64,000 nt of DNA from Desulfovibrio desulfuricans (lineage in GTDB: Bacteria; Desulfobacterota; Desulfovibrionia; Desulfovibrionales; Desulfovibrionaceae): the NCBI GenBank assembly GCA_015062205.1, contig SUVB01000058.1, positions 124,001 through 188,000 on the forward strand, given 5' to 3'. The notes beneath the pieces were generated by a model. That model was given only the letters and a program-made list of their open reading frames with translations, was not told the origin of the DNA and did not search any database. Of the stretch, positions 26,397 through 35,719 are shown in pieces (within the stretch, counting starts at the first letter, position 1; each line of letters opens with the position of its first letter). The position numbers and the translations under genes were made by a program.

Positions 26397-27719
26397 ATGA
26401 CCAGAAACAGCGAAAAGCCCCTTGTGGCGGGCCTGGCCGGTTTCGGCACCGTGGGCGGCGGCCTTGTGCGGCTGCTGCAGGAAAATGCGGATATCATCCG
26501 GCGGCGGGCCGGGCGTGACATCCTGCTGAAAAAGGTGCTGGTGCGCAATGTCGCCAAGGCCCGTGCGGCCCAGCTGCCTCCCGGCGCGGAACTCGTCACC
26601 GACCCCCACGCCCTCACCGACGATCCGGAAATCGACGTGCTGGTGGAGCTTATCGGCGGCATTGATCACGCCCGCGCCCTTATTGACCGCGCGCTGGATC
26701 AGGGCAAGCACATTGTCACAGCCAACAAGGCCCTGCTGGCCGAAGAGGGGCTGGAGCTGTTCCGCAAGGCGGCCCGCAGGAAGCGCATCCTGCGCTACGA
26801 GGCCAGCGTGGCCGGGGCCATTCCCATTGTGGAGGCCCTCAAGGAAAGTCTGACGGGCAACCGCGTGCAGTCGCTCATGGGCATTCTCAACGGCACGAGC
26901 AACTATATCCTCTCCGAGATGACCAGCAACGGCATGGAGTTCGACGTGGCCCTGCAGCAGGCCCAGCGTCTGGGCTACGCCGAGGCCGACCCCACGCTGG
27001 ACATCGACGGCCACGACGCCGCCCACAAGCTCATCTTGCTCATCCGCCTGGCCTACGGGGTGCACTATCCCTATTCGGCGCTTTCCGTGCGCGGCATTCG
27101 GGGGCTCTCCGGCATGGATATCCGCCTTGCGCGGGAATTCGGTTACCGCATCAAGCTCATCGGGCAGGTGCGCGAGGCTCCCGGCGGCGAGAACGGCCAG
27201 GTGCGGCTGGAGGCCGGGGTTTTCCCGGCGCTGGTCTACCACAAGTACCTGCTGGCCCGCGTGGGCGGCGTGTACAACGCCGTGCGCGTGGAGGCCAATG
27301 CCGCGGGCGCGCTGTTCTTCCACGGGCGCGGCGCGGGCGACCTGCCCACCGCCGGGGCCGTGCTCGGCGACCTGCTGGCCGTGGCGCGCGACGAGCGCCC
27401 CAACAACACGGGCTTTGCCGACAGGGAGTTGCCCAAGGCCTGCATCGTGCCGCCGGAGGAATGGCGCTCCTGCTACTATGTGCGCGTCATGGTGCAGGAC
27501 GCGCCGGGCGTGCTGCGCGACCTCTCGGGCTGCATGGCCGCCGAGGGCATCAGCATGGCCCAGGTCATCCAGAAGAGCGACGAAGGGCAGGGCGTGCCCC
27601 TGGTGTTCATGACGCACGAAACCACGGCCCGCGCCATGAGCGACGCCCTGCAGCGCACCCTGGACGCGGGGCTGCTCAGAGAGCCCGCGGTCTATTTCCG
27701 CGTGCTGGGCGGGGAATAA
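26397..27719 (+). CDS. hom: Homoserine dehydrogenase
   Basis: The 440-residue enzyme reduces aspartate semialdehyde to homoserine on the way to threonine and methionine. It has an N-terminal Rossmann motif (GFGTVGGGLV), a catalytic region including TANKALLAEEGLELF, a GILNGTSNYIL loop, and a C-terminal ACT domain from about residue 355 (YYVRVMVQDAPGVLRDLS) that normally gives threonine feedback. GGAG precedes ATG 26397. It forms an operon with the upstream aminotransferase and probably the small yjbQ gene 29 bases downstream. Confidence 0.96.
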   Translation: MTRNSEKPLVAGLAGFGTVGGGLVRLLQENADIIRRRAGRDILLKKVLVRNVAKARAAQLPPGAELVTDPHALTDDPEIDVLVELIGGIDHARALIDRALDQGKHIVTANKALLAEEGLELFRKAARRKRILRYEASVAGAIPIVEALKESLTGNRVQSLMGILNGTSNYILSEMTSNGMEFDVALQQAQRLGYAEADPTLDIDGHDAAHKLILLIRLAYGVHYPYSALSVRGIRGLSGMDIRLAREFGYRIKLIGQVREAPGGENGQVRLEAGVFPALVYHKYLLARVGGVYNAVRVEANAAGALFFHGRGAGDLPTAGAVLGDLLAVARDERPNNTGFADRELPKACIVPPEEWRSCYYVRVMVQDAPGVLRDLSGCMAAEGISMAQVIQKSDEGQGVPLVFMTHETTARAMSDALQRTLDAGLLREPAVYFRVLGGE

Positions 27720-27748
27720 ACGCGCCGCGGGCTTTGCAGGAGGGACGT

Positions 27749-28168
27749 ATGGAGCGGCTTTCCTTTGCCACGCGCAGCCGTTGCGAGATGCTGGACATTA
27801 CGGCGGAGCTGGCCGCCCTTGTGCGCCGCAAGGCTGCCGAGGGCCGCTGGAGAAGCGGCGCGCTGGCCCTGTTCTGCCCGCACACCACCTGCGGCCTCAC
27901 CGTCAACGAGGGCGCGGATCCGGACGTGCGCCGCGACATGCTGACCTTCTTCAAGCGCCTTGTGCCGGAGGAGGGCGACTACCGCCATGCCGAAGGCAAC
28001 AGCGACGCGCACATCAGGACGACGCTGCATGGGCCGTCGCTGCTGCTCATGGTGGAGGAAGGGGAGTTGCGCCTCGGCACATGGCAGGCAGTGTACCTCT
28101 GCGAGGGCGACGGGCCGCGCCGCCGTTCGCTCTGGGCGCAGTTCCTGCCCGGCTGTCGGGACGAGTGA
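27749..28168 (+). CDS. YjbQ-family protein (UPF0047)
   Basis: The 139-residue protein belongs to the YjbQ/UPF0047 family. Some members show weak thiamine-phosphate synthase activity, but the true role is open. The conserved FCPHTTCGLTVNEGADPDV segment and the HIRTTLHGPSLLL segment carry the conserved histidines. GGAGGG precedes ATG 27749. It follows hom closely and is probably translated from the same message. Confidence 0.88.
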   Translation: MERLSFATRSRCEMLDITAELAALVRRKAAEGRWRSGALALFCPHTTCGLTVNEGADPDVRRDMLTFFKRLVPEEGDYRHAEGNSDAHIRTTLHGPSLLLMVEEGELRLGTWQAVYLCEGDGPRRRSLWAQFLPGCRDE

Positions 28169-28297
28169 CAGCTGCGGCGCAGTGACGCCCCCGCCGCCGC
28201 AGCGCGGGCATCGTCAGGGCAGAAAACATCACGGCAGTCCGCGTTTTTCGTCCGCGTGCCGCCGCCGCACGACCGGGCATGGCCGCCCGGAGCCGCC

Positions 28298-29560
28298 ATG
28301 ATCCTGCATATCGACATGGACGCCTTTTTTGCCTCTGTGGAGCAGCTGGACAACCCCGCCTTGCGGGGCCTGCCGCTCATTGTGGGCGGGGGCAAACGCG
28401 GCGTGGTCTCCACCTGTTCCTACGAGGCCCGCAGGTTCGGCGTGCACTCGGCCATGCCCATGACCGAGGCGCGCCGCCTCTGCCCGCAGGCCGTGGTGCT
28501 GCACGGGCGCTATCGGCGCTATGCGGAAGTCTCGCGGGCGGTCATGGCGGCCCTGGGGGAATTTTCGCCTCTGGTGGAACAGGCCAGCGTGGACGAGGCC
28601 TATGTGGACGCCGCGGGGCTCACGCGCCTGTTCGGCCCGCTGGAGCAGCTCATTGCGAACATGAAGGCGCGGGTGCGCGAGGTCACGGGCGGGCTGACCT
28701 GTTCCGTGGGAGCCGCGCCGGTGAAGTTTCTGGCCAAGATATGCTCCGACATCAACAAGCCCGACGGCGTGTTCATTTTGCTGCCCGGCGAGGTGGACGA
28801 TTTTTTGCGCGAGCTGCCGGTGAGCAGAATTCCCGGCGTGGGCCGGCGCATGACGGCGGATCTGCGCGGGCTGGGCGTGACCACCGTGGGACAGTTGCGC
28901 CGCTTCAGCCCGGAATTCATGGCGCGGCGTTACGGCAAGTGGGGCAGCGCGCTTTTCGAGCGCGCCCACGGGCGGGATGCGCGCCGCGTGCAGCCGGAAC
29001 ACGAGGCCAAGAGCGAGAGCGCGGAATGCACCTTTGAGGAAGATACGCGCGACCGCGAATTTTTGCAGCGCGCCCTGCTGGCGCATGCCGAACGCGTGGG
29101 GACGCGGCTCAGGCGGCAGGGCTTCAGGGGGCGCACGGTGACGCTCAAGGTCAAGTTCGCGGATTTCCGGCAGATCACGCGCTCCCGTACGCTGCCCGAG
29201 GGCGTCAATGCTACGGAGACCATTTTTGAGGTGGGGCGGGCCCTGCTGGCGGAGCTGCCCCTGCCACAGCCGGTGCGGCTCATCGGGCTGGGCGTATCCG
29301 GTTTTGACGCGCCCGCCGCGCAGCTCTTCCTGCCCGGCGCGGGCTGGGCCGCGCCGCCGGGCTTCGACCCGCAGACGGAGGCCCGGCGGGGCAGGCTGGA
29401 CGCGGCGCTGGACAGCCTGCGCGAAAAATTCGGCAAGACCGCCGTGCAGCGCGGCCGCCTGTTTGCCCCTGCAGGGAAAGCCCTGCCCCCCTCCCGCGAG
29501 GAAGCCCCTGCCGGGGAACCGGCAGGCGACGGCGGGAGGGGGCGGGGCCGGCGGCGGTGA
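28298..29560 (+). CDS. dinB: DNA polymerase IV (Y-family translesion polymerase)
   Basis: The 420-residue enzyme copies past damaged bases. The start [15 protein letters not shown] and the [12 protein letters not shown] motif supply the catalytic acidic residues. [21 protein letters not shown] is the helix-hairpin-helix. A little-finger domain follows to about 345. The C-terminal QRGRLF could be a weak beta-clamp-binding motif, after which a low-complexity Pro/Gly/Arg tail runs to the stop. ATG 28298 begins the conserved domain directly. No LexA box of a kind I can recognise is visible. The tail ends just before the truncated permease gene, on the opposite strand. Confidence 0.95.
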   Translation: MILHIDMDAFFASVEQLDNPALRGLPLIVGGGKRGVVSTCSYEARRFGVHSAMPMTEARRLCPQAVVLHGRYRRYAEVSRAVMAALGEFSPLVEQASVDEAYVDAAGLTRLFGPLEQLIANMKARVREVTGGLTCSVGAAPVKFLAKICSDINKPDGVFILLPGEVDDFLRELPVSRIPGVGRRMTADLRGLGVTTVGQLRRFSPEFMARRYGKWGSALFERAHGRDARRVQPEHEAKSESAECTFEEDTRDREFLQRALLAHAERVGTRLRRQGFRGRTVTLKVKFADFRQITRSRTLPEGVNATETIFEVGRALLAELPLPQPVRLIGLGVSGFDAPAAQLFLPGAGWAAPPGFDPQTEARRGRLDAALDSLREKFGKTAVQRGRLFAPAGKALPPSREEAPAGEPAGDGGRGRGRRR

Positions 29561-29577
29561 TGGTGACGACGGCCACG

Positions 29578-29775
29578 GGCGCGGCTGCGATGCGCCAGAT
29601 AGGTCATGGGCCCCACCAGCACGGTGATGATGATCAGGGGCCACATGCCTGCCCTCCCCGCCGTGATGGGCAGAAAGAGGATGCCCGCGCCCACGGCGGT
29701 GCCGAAGAGCTTCAGCATCCGGAGCGTGTCAAACTTGTTCCGGCGCTGCTGCTGCGTGCCTGTTACGGCACACAC
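29578..29775 (-). pseudogene. Remnant of a serine-type HAAAP permease (SdaC-like), N-terminal fragment only
   Basis: From a GTG at 29775 with AGGAG upstream, about 66 residues match the N-terminus of SdaC-type amino-acid transporters. [18 protein letters not shown] and [15 protein letters not shown] correspond to TM1, and GPMTYLAHR ends TM2. After AHRS the reading dissolves into Arg/His/Pro-rich non-membrane sequence that runs antisense into the dinB tail. A full transporter has about 420 residues and 11 helices, so roughly 85 percent is missing. A deletion whose endpoint lies near 29575 is the simplest explanation. The start and SD are intact, so a short peptide may still be made. Confidence 0.75.
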
Positions 29776-30152
29776 CTCTCTCCTGTGTGGGAAAGGACCT
29801 CGCAATCCCTCCACGGGTATCCGGCTCCGGCCGGTGCGCAATACGGCGTCCCCCTCGTCTTCCGGTCCGGCGGAGAGGGCCTGTCGCGCGTTGCGCCGTT
29901 GTCCCCGGGGAACCATGTGGGGGAAAGCATCTGCAACGGCCGCGCGGCCGTTGCAGGCGCAGCGCGAACCGGCGGCATGCCGGCATCCGCACCGCCGCGC
30001 CCGTTTGGGCAGACGCGGGCGCGGCGACACAGGTTGTACAGAATTACGTATATGCGTCAGGTGACATGTTTTGCCCATGTCCGCAAGCGAAATCTTGTCT
30101 GCCCGCGCTTGCGGCCTTTGCGCGCATGCCGTACATGCAGGGAGGAGGCCTT
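29776..30152. other. Intergenic region between the permease remnant and dgt
   Basis: The 377 bases lack a credible gene. They contain the 26-bp palindrome listed separately and, near 30035-30065, a more AT-rich stretch that may hold promoters for one or both flanking genes. The dgt SD (GGAGGAGG) lies at the right end. I could not settle on promoter hexamers. Confidence 0.4.
29931..29956. repeat. Perfect 26-bp palindrome upstream of the permease remnant
   Basis: Starting at 29931, CTGCAACGGCCGC is followed directly by its own reverse complement, with no central spacer. It lies about 155 bases upstream of the permease-remnant start and about 200 bases upstream of dgt. It could be a regulator site or an RNA hairpin in the leader of the lost transporter gene; the sequence does not say which. 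Confidence 0.6.
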
Positions 30153-31493
30153 ATGCAAACATACCGCGAACAGTGGGGACGGTTGCTGGCCCCCCACCGC
30201 AAGACCGGGGAGGGGCGGCGGCTGGACGGCATGGACAGCGCGCGCACGCCCTTCCTGACGGACTATGACCTCATCGTGTTTTCCAGTTCGTTCCGCAGGC
30301 TGGGCAGGAAAACGCAGGTGCATCCCCTGGCGCGCAATGACCACATCCACAACCGGCTGACCCATTCGCTGGAAGTCAGTTGCGTGGGCCGTTCCCTCGG
30401 TCTCTACGCGGGCGAGGAACTGCGGCGGCGCGGCGACCTGCCGGAACCCTTCACGCCCGAGCACATCGGCCAGATACTGCAGGCCGCGTGCCTTGCGCAC
30501 GACATCGGCAATCCGCCCTTCGGCCACGCCGGGGAGGAGGCCATCCGCGACTGGTTTGTCGAGGCCAGCAAGGGAGCGTATTTCCGGGAACTGCCGCCCG
30601 CGTCCATAGCGGATTTTGTGTGCTTTGACGGCAACGCCCAGGGCTTCCGTGTGCTCAACGCGCTGGAGAACAACAAGGACAGGGGCGGTCTCAGGCTGAG
30701 CTTCCCCGTTGTCGGCGCACTGGTCAAGTATCCCCGCTCGGCGTACGAGGCGCAGGGCATGGGGACGCGCAAGTTCAACTTCTACGCGGCGGAACGCGAG
30801 CTCTTCGCGGAGGTCTTCACCGTGCTCGGGCTGGAAGGGAGCACGGGCTTTTGCCGTCACCCGCTTTCCTACCTGCTGGAGGCCGCCGACGACATCTGCT
30901 ACCGCATCATTGACATGGAAGATGCCTGCGAACTGGGCATCATCACCTATGCGGACTTCACCTCGGCCATGTCCTGCCTGCTTTCGGACGCGGAGCGCGA
31001 CGAGCGCCGGCTGGAAGCCATGGATACGGACCGGCGGCGCGCGGGTATGCTGCGCACCGTGGCCATGGGCCGCATCATTGCCTCAGTCATCCGCACCTTC
31101 ATGGATGTCTACGCGGACATTATGGCGGGGACGCTCGCGGGGGGGCTGCTGGACCATGCCCAGGAAGATGTGGCGGCCTTCATGAAGGCCGCCAGGGGCG
31201 TCTTCAATAACAAGATTATGAATGACCCGCAAAAGACGGCTCTGGAAATCGGCGCGTACTCTTTGTACCGACGGCTGCTGGACGTGTTCATTCCCGCCTG
31301 CTTCCACCATGTGCACAGCGCCCCCATGAGCTATCAGGAAACGCGCGCCCTTACGCTGATGGGGGCCAACGCCCCCGGCAGGAATGAGGGCGTCTATGCC
31401 GCGTATCTGCGCGTGCTGGACTTCGTCGCCGGCATGACGGACGAGTACGCCACCTTCATCTCGCGGCAGTTCTCCGGGACGGAGGGGCGCTAG
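30153..31493 (+). CDS. dgt: Deoxyguanosinetriphosphate triphosphohydrolase-like dNTPase
   Basis: The 446-residue HD-domain enzyme splits dNTPs to deoxynucleoside and tripolyphosphate. The HD signature is complete: HNRLTHSLEVS supplies the first His, ACLAHDIGNPPFGHAGE the HD pair, and YLLEAADDICYRIIDMEDA the final Asp. GGAGGAGG precedes ATG 30153; the much longer in-frame ORF has no protein-like N-terminus. Length is intermediate between short and E. coli-type Dgt. A shared terminator separates it from cysC on the other strand. Confidence 0.92.
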   Translation: MQTYREQWGRLLAPHRKTGEGRRLDGMDSARTPFLTDYDLIVFSSSFRRLGRKTQVHPLARNDHIHNRLTHSLEVSCVGRSLGLYAGEELRRRGDLPEPFTPEHIGQILQAACLAHDIGNPPFGHAGEEAIRDWFVEASKGAYFRELPPASIADFVCFDGNAQGFRVLNALENNKDRGGLRLSFPVVGALVKYPRSAYEAQGMGTRKFNFYAAERELFAEVFTVLGLEGSTGFCRHPLSYLLEAADDICYRIIDMEDACELGIITYADFTSAMSCLLSDAERDERRLEAMDTDRRRAGMLRTVAMGRIIASVIRTFMDVYADIMAGTLAGGLLDHAQEDVAAFMKAARGVFNNKIMNDPQKTALEIGAYSLYRRLLDVFIPACFHHVHSAPMSYQETRALTLMGANAPGRNEGVYAAYLRVLDFVAGMTDEYATFISRQFSGTEGR

Positions 31494-31546
31494 AGCGGCG
31501 GGTCTCCGCAGCAGTCCGGCCGCAGGCCATGCCGACGCGGCAGAAA

Positions 31547-31598
31547 AAAGGAACCGTGCGGACTGCAATCCCCAGGGATGCGGCCGCACGGTTCCTTT
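31547..31598. terminator. Bidirectional terminator between dgt and cysC
   Basis: AAAGGAACCGTGCGG and CCGCACGGTTCCTTT form a perfect 15-bp stem around a 22-base loop. A-runs on the left and T-runs on the right flank it, so it fits termination from both convergent genes. Confidence 0.8.
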
Positions 31599-31624
31599 GC
31601 GTGCAAGCGGGCCTATTGTGCGCG

Positions 31625-32221
31625 TTACAGCGCGATGGCGGCGGCGCCCAGATACGGCCTCTGCGCCGCCGGGAGCATGTGATCCAGCCTGTGCCGCCAG
31701 GTCCGGCCCTCATTCAGCGCGTCCAGCGTCAGGTCGCGCAGCTGCTCGTAGCAGACGCCGAGTTCATACCTGTCGGTATCAATGATGCAATCCGCATGGC
31801 GCGGCTCGTCAAAGGCGTCCGAAACGCCCGTGAGGTTGTCCACGCGCCCCTGAGCCGCCCTGGCATACAAGCCCTTGGTATCGCGCTGCGCAAGGGTGTG
31901 CAGCGAGCAGCGCACCCAGACCTCCCGGTACTGCGGCAACACGGCGCGATTCTGCGCGCGCATGCTCTCATACGGGGTGATGGCCGCCACCACGCAGGCC
32001 TTGCCCTGCCCCTGCAGATCCAGCACATGGTCGCGCATGGCGTTGATGTTGCGGATGCGGTCCGCAGGCGTGAAGCCCGTGATGCCGAACTGCCGGCGGA
32101 AGCGGTCGCCGTCAATGAGCTCGGTTTCAATGCCCTGCCCTTCGAGATACAGGCGCAGAAGAGAGCCGAGGGTGGTCTTGCCGCTGCCGGAAAGTCCCAG
32201 TAACCAGATGATGGGCTTCAT
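31625..32221 (-). CDS. cysC: Adenylylsulfate (APS) kinase
   Basis: The 198-residue kinase phosphorylates APS to PAPS. Its Walker A motif is GLSGSGKTT at residues 9-17. DGDRFR, the conserved VVAAITPYESMRAQNR segment and VRCSLHTLAQRDTKGLYARA follow APS kinases. GAGG precedes ATG 32221. In a sulfate reducer, dissimilation uses APS directly, so PAPS made here would serve sulfation or assimilation. A sulfotransferase partner is not visible in the window. Confidence 0.9.
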   Translation of the reverse strand: MKPIIWLLGLSGSGKTTLGSLLRLYLEGQGIETELIDGDRFRRQFGITGFTPADRIRNINAMRDHVLDLQGQGKACVVAAITPYESMRAQNRAVLPQYREVWVRCSLHTLAQRDTKGLYARAAQGRVDNLTGVSDAFDEPRHADCIIDTDRYELGVCYEQLRDLTLDALNEGRTWRHRLDHMLPAAQRPYLGAAAIAL

Positions 32222-32848
32222 GCGAACCTCGCTTGCGTTGAGCCTTGTTATTGTATCCGCGCAGCCTGCGCGTCCGGAACGGCCGCCGCCCGCGCGTGTA
32301 CTGGCTGGTGCTCGGGAATGCTCCCTCGCAGGTCGGCGTGTTGTTGTTCACGGGATGCCATTTCGACAGCAAAATTGAGGCCAAGATAAATTTTTACTGT
32401 ATTTTACATATGTTGCATAGAAGGCTTTGCGGGGGAAGGCATTTTTGACAGATGGGCGCGGCAACTCTGTCAGCGTGCTGACAACGCCGGTAGGCCGTCG
32501 GCGGTCTGGAGCAGGTCAGCCTGAAACGGTGCCCCGTTCGCCCCGGATGGCCTCCGGACCTGTGCGCGGGCCTGCTGTTCCGCGAATCCTGCGCTTGCGG
32601 GCTTTTCGCGAGAGCCAGGCCGGCACATGCCGGCGCTGTGGACATGGACTCCATGTCCTCTCCATGCCTCTCGCGCCATGTTCATCGAAATCAGCCCGGA
32701 AAAATGAGAGCGGCCGCCCCCTTTGCGGTGGGCGGCCCTGCGCTCTCCCCGGGGAGTGGCGGCGGGAGACAGGCGGACGCCAAAAATGGAGAAAGCCCGC
32801 TCGGCTCAAGGCCTTGCGGGCTTTCTCAAACGTGGATGAATGCTTTGT
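32222..32848. other. 627-base gap between cysC and the tRNA pair
   Basis: No gene is supported. An AT-rich stretch lies at about 32360-32430. The tRNA terminator sits at the right end and the cysC promoter region at the left end. The short ORFs in the track here have no protein-like composition. Confidence 0.5.
32789..32827 (-). terminator. Terminator of the tRNA-Val/tRNA-Asp transcript
   Basis: GAGAAAGCCCGC and GCGGGCTTTCTC form a perfect 12-bp stem. On the minus strand it is followed by CATTTTTGG. It starts 22 bases after the tRNA-Asp 3' end. Confidence 0.8.
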
Positions 32849-32925
<77 letters not shown>

Positions 32926-32931
32926 GCGGGA

Positions 32932-33007
32932 TGGTGGGCAGTACAGGACTTGAACCTGTGACCCCCGCCGTGTGAAGGCGATGCTCTACCAGCTGAGCTA
33001 ACTGCCC
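32932..33007 (-). tRNA. tRNA-Val (CAC)
   Basis: The 76-base gene has the acceptor stem GGGCAGT/ACTGCCC, the D arm TAGCTCAGCTGGTAGAGC, the anticodon loop TTCACAC giving CAC, the T arm with GGTTCAAGTCC and an encoded CCA. Anticodon CAC reads the GUG valine codon. Confidence 0.95.
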
Positions 33008-33020
33008 TCCCGGAGTTCGA

Positions 33021-33049
33021 TTTCTATGCAAAAGCCGGGCATGAGTCAA
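33021..33049 (-). promoter_or_regulatory. Promoter of the tRNA pair
   Basis: On the minus strand TTGACT, a 17-base spacer and TAGAAA lie 14 bases upstream of the tRNA-Val 5' end. This fits a sigma-70-type promoter and a short 5' leader. Confidence 0.75.
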
Positions 33050-33210
33050 GTGAAAAGTGCAGTAAAAAAAATTTAACAAAACCATGCTATCAATCAATTG
33101 ATTTTACAAGAAAAAAGTTTTTATCTCAAAAATGTCCGCAACGTGGGAGCTTGCGGAGCGGCAGGGGGAATGCTAGACCTCCCTATCTTTTTTGCGCTGA
33201 GGCCTTATCC

Positions 33211-34194
33211 ATGAAGTTTTTTCTGCATACTGCGGCGATTGCTCTGTGTATATTCGTGGTGTCCCCTGTGCCCGTCCGGGCCCGCGTGGTGGACGGCAAT
33301 GTTATCATGGATCAGCCGATGCACGAGAACTTGTGCGCCCTGACCTTTGACGACGGGCCTTCCGTCAATACGCCGCAACTGCTGGACACTCTTGCCGGTT
33401 ACGGCATCCCGGCCACGTTTTTTCTGCTGGGAAAAAACGCGGAGCGATATCCTGACATCGTGCGCCGCATCCTTGCCGAAGGGCACGAGGTGGGCAACCA
33501 TTCGTATTCGCACCCCAACTTGCGGGCCATCAGCCCTGCGCGCAAGGAGGATGAACTGCGCCGAACCGACGCCATCCTGCGCAGGCTAGGCGCGGCTCCC
33601 GTGTTTATACGCCCCCCCTACGGTTCCTACGATGCTTACGTGGAGCGGGTTGCGGAAAGTCTGGGGGCGTCGCTTGCGCTCTGGTCGCTGGACAGCCGCG
33701 ACTGGCAGCGCCTGCCCGTTAACTACGCCGCACTGCGCAGCACGCGCGGCACGGTCTACGCGCCGGGCACGCTGCGCGGCGTTTTTCTGTTCCACGACAC
33801 CCACAAGCGTACCGTGGAGGATTTGCCGCGCGTCATCCGTGACCTGCGGGCCGGCGGCTGCCAGCGTTTCGTCACCCTGAGCGATTACCTGGAAGGCCTT
33901 ATGGACCCGGAACCGGGGCTGCTCATGACCCGAACCGCGCCCGCGCGTCCCGCAGCGCCGGCGGAGCCTCCGCTTATGGCCCGGCACGCGGTGGAGGGCG
34001 TTGATGGCCTGGAGGAGCCGATGCACAGTTATCCCGCAGGGTCCACCCCCATCCCGCTGGGGCGCAGCAGCACGCCGTGGCAGGCAGGAGGCGGAACGGA
34101 CCAACACGCGCCGCTGCCGCAGACAGCCGATCCGGGTATGCCCGACCTGCCGGCAGCGCCTCTCGCTGCGCCTGCGGCCGGGTCGGCTTCCTGA
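33211..34194 (+). CDS. Secreted polysaccharide deacetylase (NodB homology domain)
   Basis: The 327-residue protein begins with a signal peptide (KFFLHTAAIALCIFVVSPVPVRA). A NodB domain follows at about residues 40-225, with intact metal and catalytic motifs: LTFDDGP, HEVGNHSYSHPNL (HxxxH), RPPYGSYD and FLFHDTHKRT. Such enzymes remove N-acetyl groups from peptidoglycan, chitin-like or exopolysaccharide chains. The last 95 residues are Pro/Ala-rich and probably disordered. The gene starts in an AT-rich leader (33055-33145) between the tRNA pair and this ORF. No cognate polysaccharide operon adjoins it, so the substrate is open. Confidence 0.9.
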   Translation: MKFFLHTAAIALCIFVVSPVPVRARVVDGNVIMDQPMHENLCALTFDDGPSVNTPQLLDTLAGYGIPATFFLLGKNAERYPDIVRRILAEGHEVGNHSYSHPNLRAISPARKEDELRRTDAILRRLGAAPVFIRPPYGSYDAYVERVAESLGASLALWSLDSRDWQRLPVNYAALRSTRGTVYAPGTLRGVFLFHDTHKRTVEDLPRVIRDLRAGGCQRFVTLSDYLEGLMDPEPGLLMTRTAPARPAAPAEPPLMARHAVEGVDGLEEPMHSYPAGSTPIPLGRSSTPWQAGGGTDQHAPLPQTADPGMPDLPAAPLAAPAAGSAS

Positions 34195-34202
34195 CGACCC
34201 GG
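34178..34202 (+). terminator. Possible terminator at the end of the deacetylase gene
   Basis: CCGGGTCG and CGACCCGG form an 8-bp stem that overlaps the stop codon and is followed by GCTTCGCTTTCCC. The weak T-tract keeps confidence low. Confidence 0.4.
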
Positions 34203-34403
34203 GCTTCGCTTTCCCATGCCCAATCGGGCCGGATCCCCCGCCGACGCCGCAGCACGGCGGCATGATTTGCCGGTATGGGGATGGGGCACACCGTCCCCGT
34301 GTCTGGAGCATCCGGCGTCGTGAGCCGGTTTGGCGGGCGATGCCTGCCTGCAGGTCATGGCCGCTGCGCCACGTCCGGGCGCCTGCCGATGGGGAAGGCA
34401 ATC

Positions 34404-35621
34404 TCAGGAGAGGCGGCGCTTGAAGTCTTCGTAGCCGAATTCCCGCAGCAGGCGAAAGCGGATTTCGCCTTCCCGTTCCTCACAGATGCCGATGGAGGGC
34501 AGGCGCAGGCCGTTAAAGGTTGTGGTCTTGACCATGCTGTAGATGGCCATGTCCTCAAAGACCAGGCGCTGTCCCGCTTGCAGGGGCGCGGAGAAGGAAT
34601 ACTCGCCGGCCGTATCCCCCGCCAGGCAGGATTTGCCCGCCAGACGGCAGGTCCAGACATTTTTGCCGGGTTCGCCTGCCAAAACGGCAGCGCCGTCGGC
34701 CTCATAGCGCACGCGCGGGCGGTAGGGCATCTCCATGACGTCCGGCATGTGGCAGGGCACGCCGATGTCCAGAATGGCCACCGGCATGTCCGCCTGCACC
34801 ACGTCAAGCACTGTGGCCGTGAGCCAGCCGGCGTCCAGGGCAACGGCCTCGCCCGGCTCCAGATAGATTTGCGCGCCGTAGCGGTCACGCCAGGTCGTGA
34901 GGCAATGGCAGAGCAGGCCCAGGTCATAGCCCGGCCTGGTAATGTGGTGCCCGCCGCCCATGTTGATCCAGCGGCAGCGGGGGAGCCACGGGCCGAATTT
35001 TTCTTCCACGGCGGCCAGCGTGCGTTCCAGCGCGTCGGCCCCCTGTTCGCAGAGCGTGTGAAAATGCAGGCCGGAGATGCCCTCCAGCGCATCGGGGGCA
35101 AATTGCGCGCGGCGTATGCCCAGCCGCGAGCCGGGCGCGCAGGGGTTGTAAATGGCCGTCGCGCCTTCCGAGTGCTCGGGGTTGATGCGCAGCCCGCACT
35201 GTATCTGCCGGTCAGGGCAGCGGCTTCTGTTGTGCATGGTTATCGCCGGGGCGAACTGCCGCCACTGGGCGATGGAGTTGAACACAATGTGGTCCGCCAG
35301 CGTCAGCAGTTCCGCCATTTCCCGCCGGTTCCAGGCCGCGGCGAAGGCGTGCACCTCGCCGCCGAATTCCTCGCGGGCAAGACGGGCCTCATCCACGGAA
35401 CTGGCGCAGGCCCCCCACAGGGGGCCGCTGCCCTTTTCGCGCGAGAGCAGGGGAAAGGTGGCCCAGGCCGCATACCCCTTGAGGGCCAGCAGTATTTTTG
35501 CCCCCGTGCGTTCCTGTACGCTGTTCAGGATGGCGGCATTAACGAGGAGCTGCGCCTCGTCAAGCACAAAACAGGGCGAAGGAATCCGGGCGGGATCAAA
35601 CAGCAGGTGCCGGCAGTGCAT
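34404..35621 (-). CDS. nspC: Carboxynorspermidine decarboxylase
   Basis: The 405-residue PLP enzyme is of the alanine-racemase-fold decarboxylases. It makes norspermidine or spermidine from the carboxylated precursors in bacteria using the alternative polyamine route. The PLP lysine sits in ILLALKGYA. The motifs GLHFHTLCEQ, INMGGGHH and CHMPDVMEMPYRP match NspC. AGGA lies seven bases before ATG 35621; the longer start in the track is unnecessary. The partner dehydrogenase is not in the window. It lies 98 bases after atpC on the same strand, separated by a hairpin. Confidence 0.9.
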   Translation of the reverse strand: MHCRHLLFDPARIPSPCFVLDEAQLLVNAAILNSVQERTGAKILLALKGYAAWATFPLLSREKGSGPLWGACASSVDEARLAREEFGGEVHAFAAAWNRREMAELLTLADHIVFNSIAQWRQFAPAITMHNRSRCPDRQIQCGLRINPEHSEGATAIYNPCAPGSRLGIRRAQFAPDALEGISGLHFHTLCEQGADALERTLAAVEEKFGPWLPRCRWINMGGGHHITRPGYDLGLLCHCLTTWRDRYGAQIYLEPGEAVALDAGWLTATVLDVVQADMPVAILDIGVPCHMPDVMEMPYRPRVRYEADGAAVLAGEPGKNVWTCRLAGKSCLAGDTAGEYSFSAPLQAGQRLVFEDMAIYSMVKTTTFNGLRLPSIGICEEREGEIRFRLLREFGYEDFKRRLS

Positions 35622-35661
35622 GCAGATTCCTGGTGTGGATTGCGTCGAGGGCAGAAACGCG

Positions 35662-35703
35662 AACGGCCGCAATGCACGGTACTCCCGCGCCATTGCGGCC
35701 GTT
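35662..35703 (-). terminator. Hairpin terminator between atpC and nspC
   Basis: AACGGCCGCAATG and CATTGCGGCCGTT form a perfect 13-bp stem with a 16-base loop, placed 17 bases beyond the atpC stop codon. The T-tract on the minus strand is weak (CGCGTTTCTG), so some readthrough to nspC is possible. Confidence 0.6.
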
Positions 35704-35719
35704 CCGGAAAAAAGGTCGT

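Noticed and set aside
29557-30258. 233-residue plus-strand ORF between dinB and dgt
   Set aside because: It is the reverse of the permease remnant plus intergenic DNA and has no protein-like pattern; dgt has its own SD and start.
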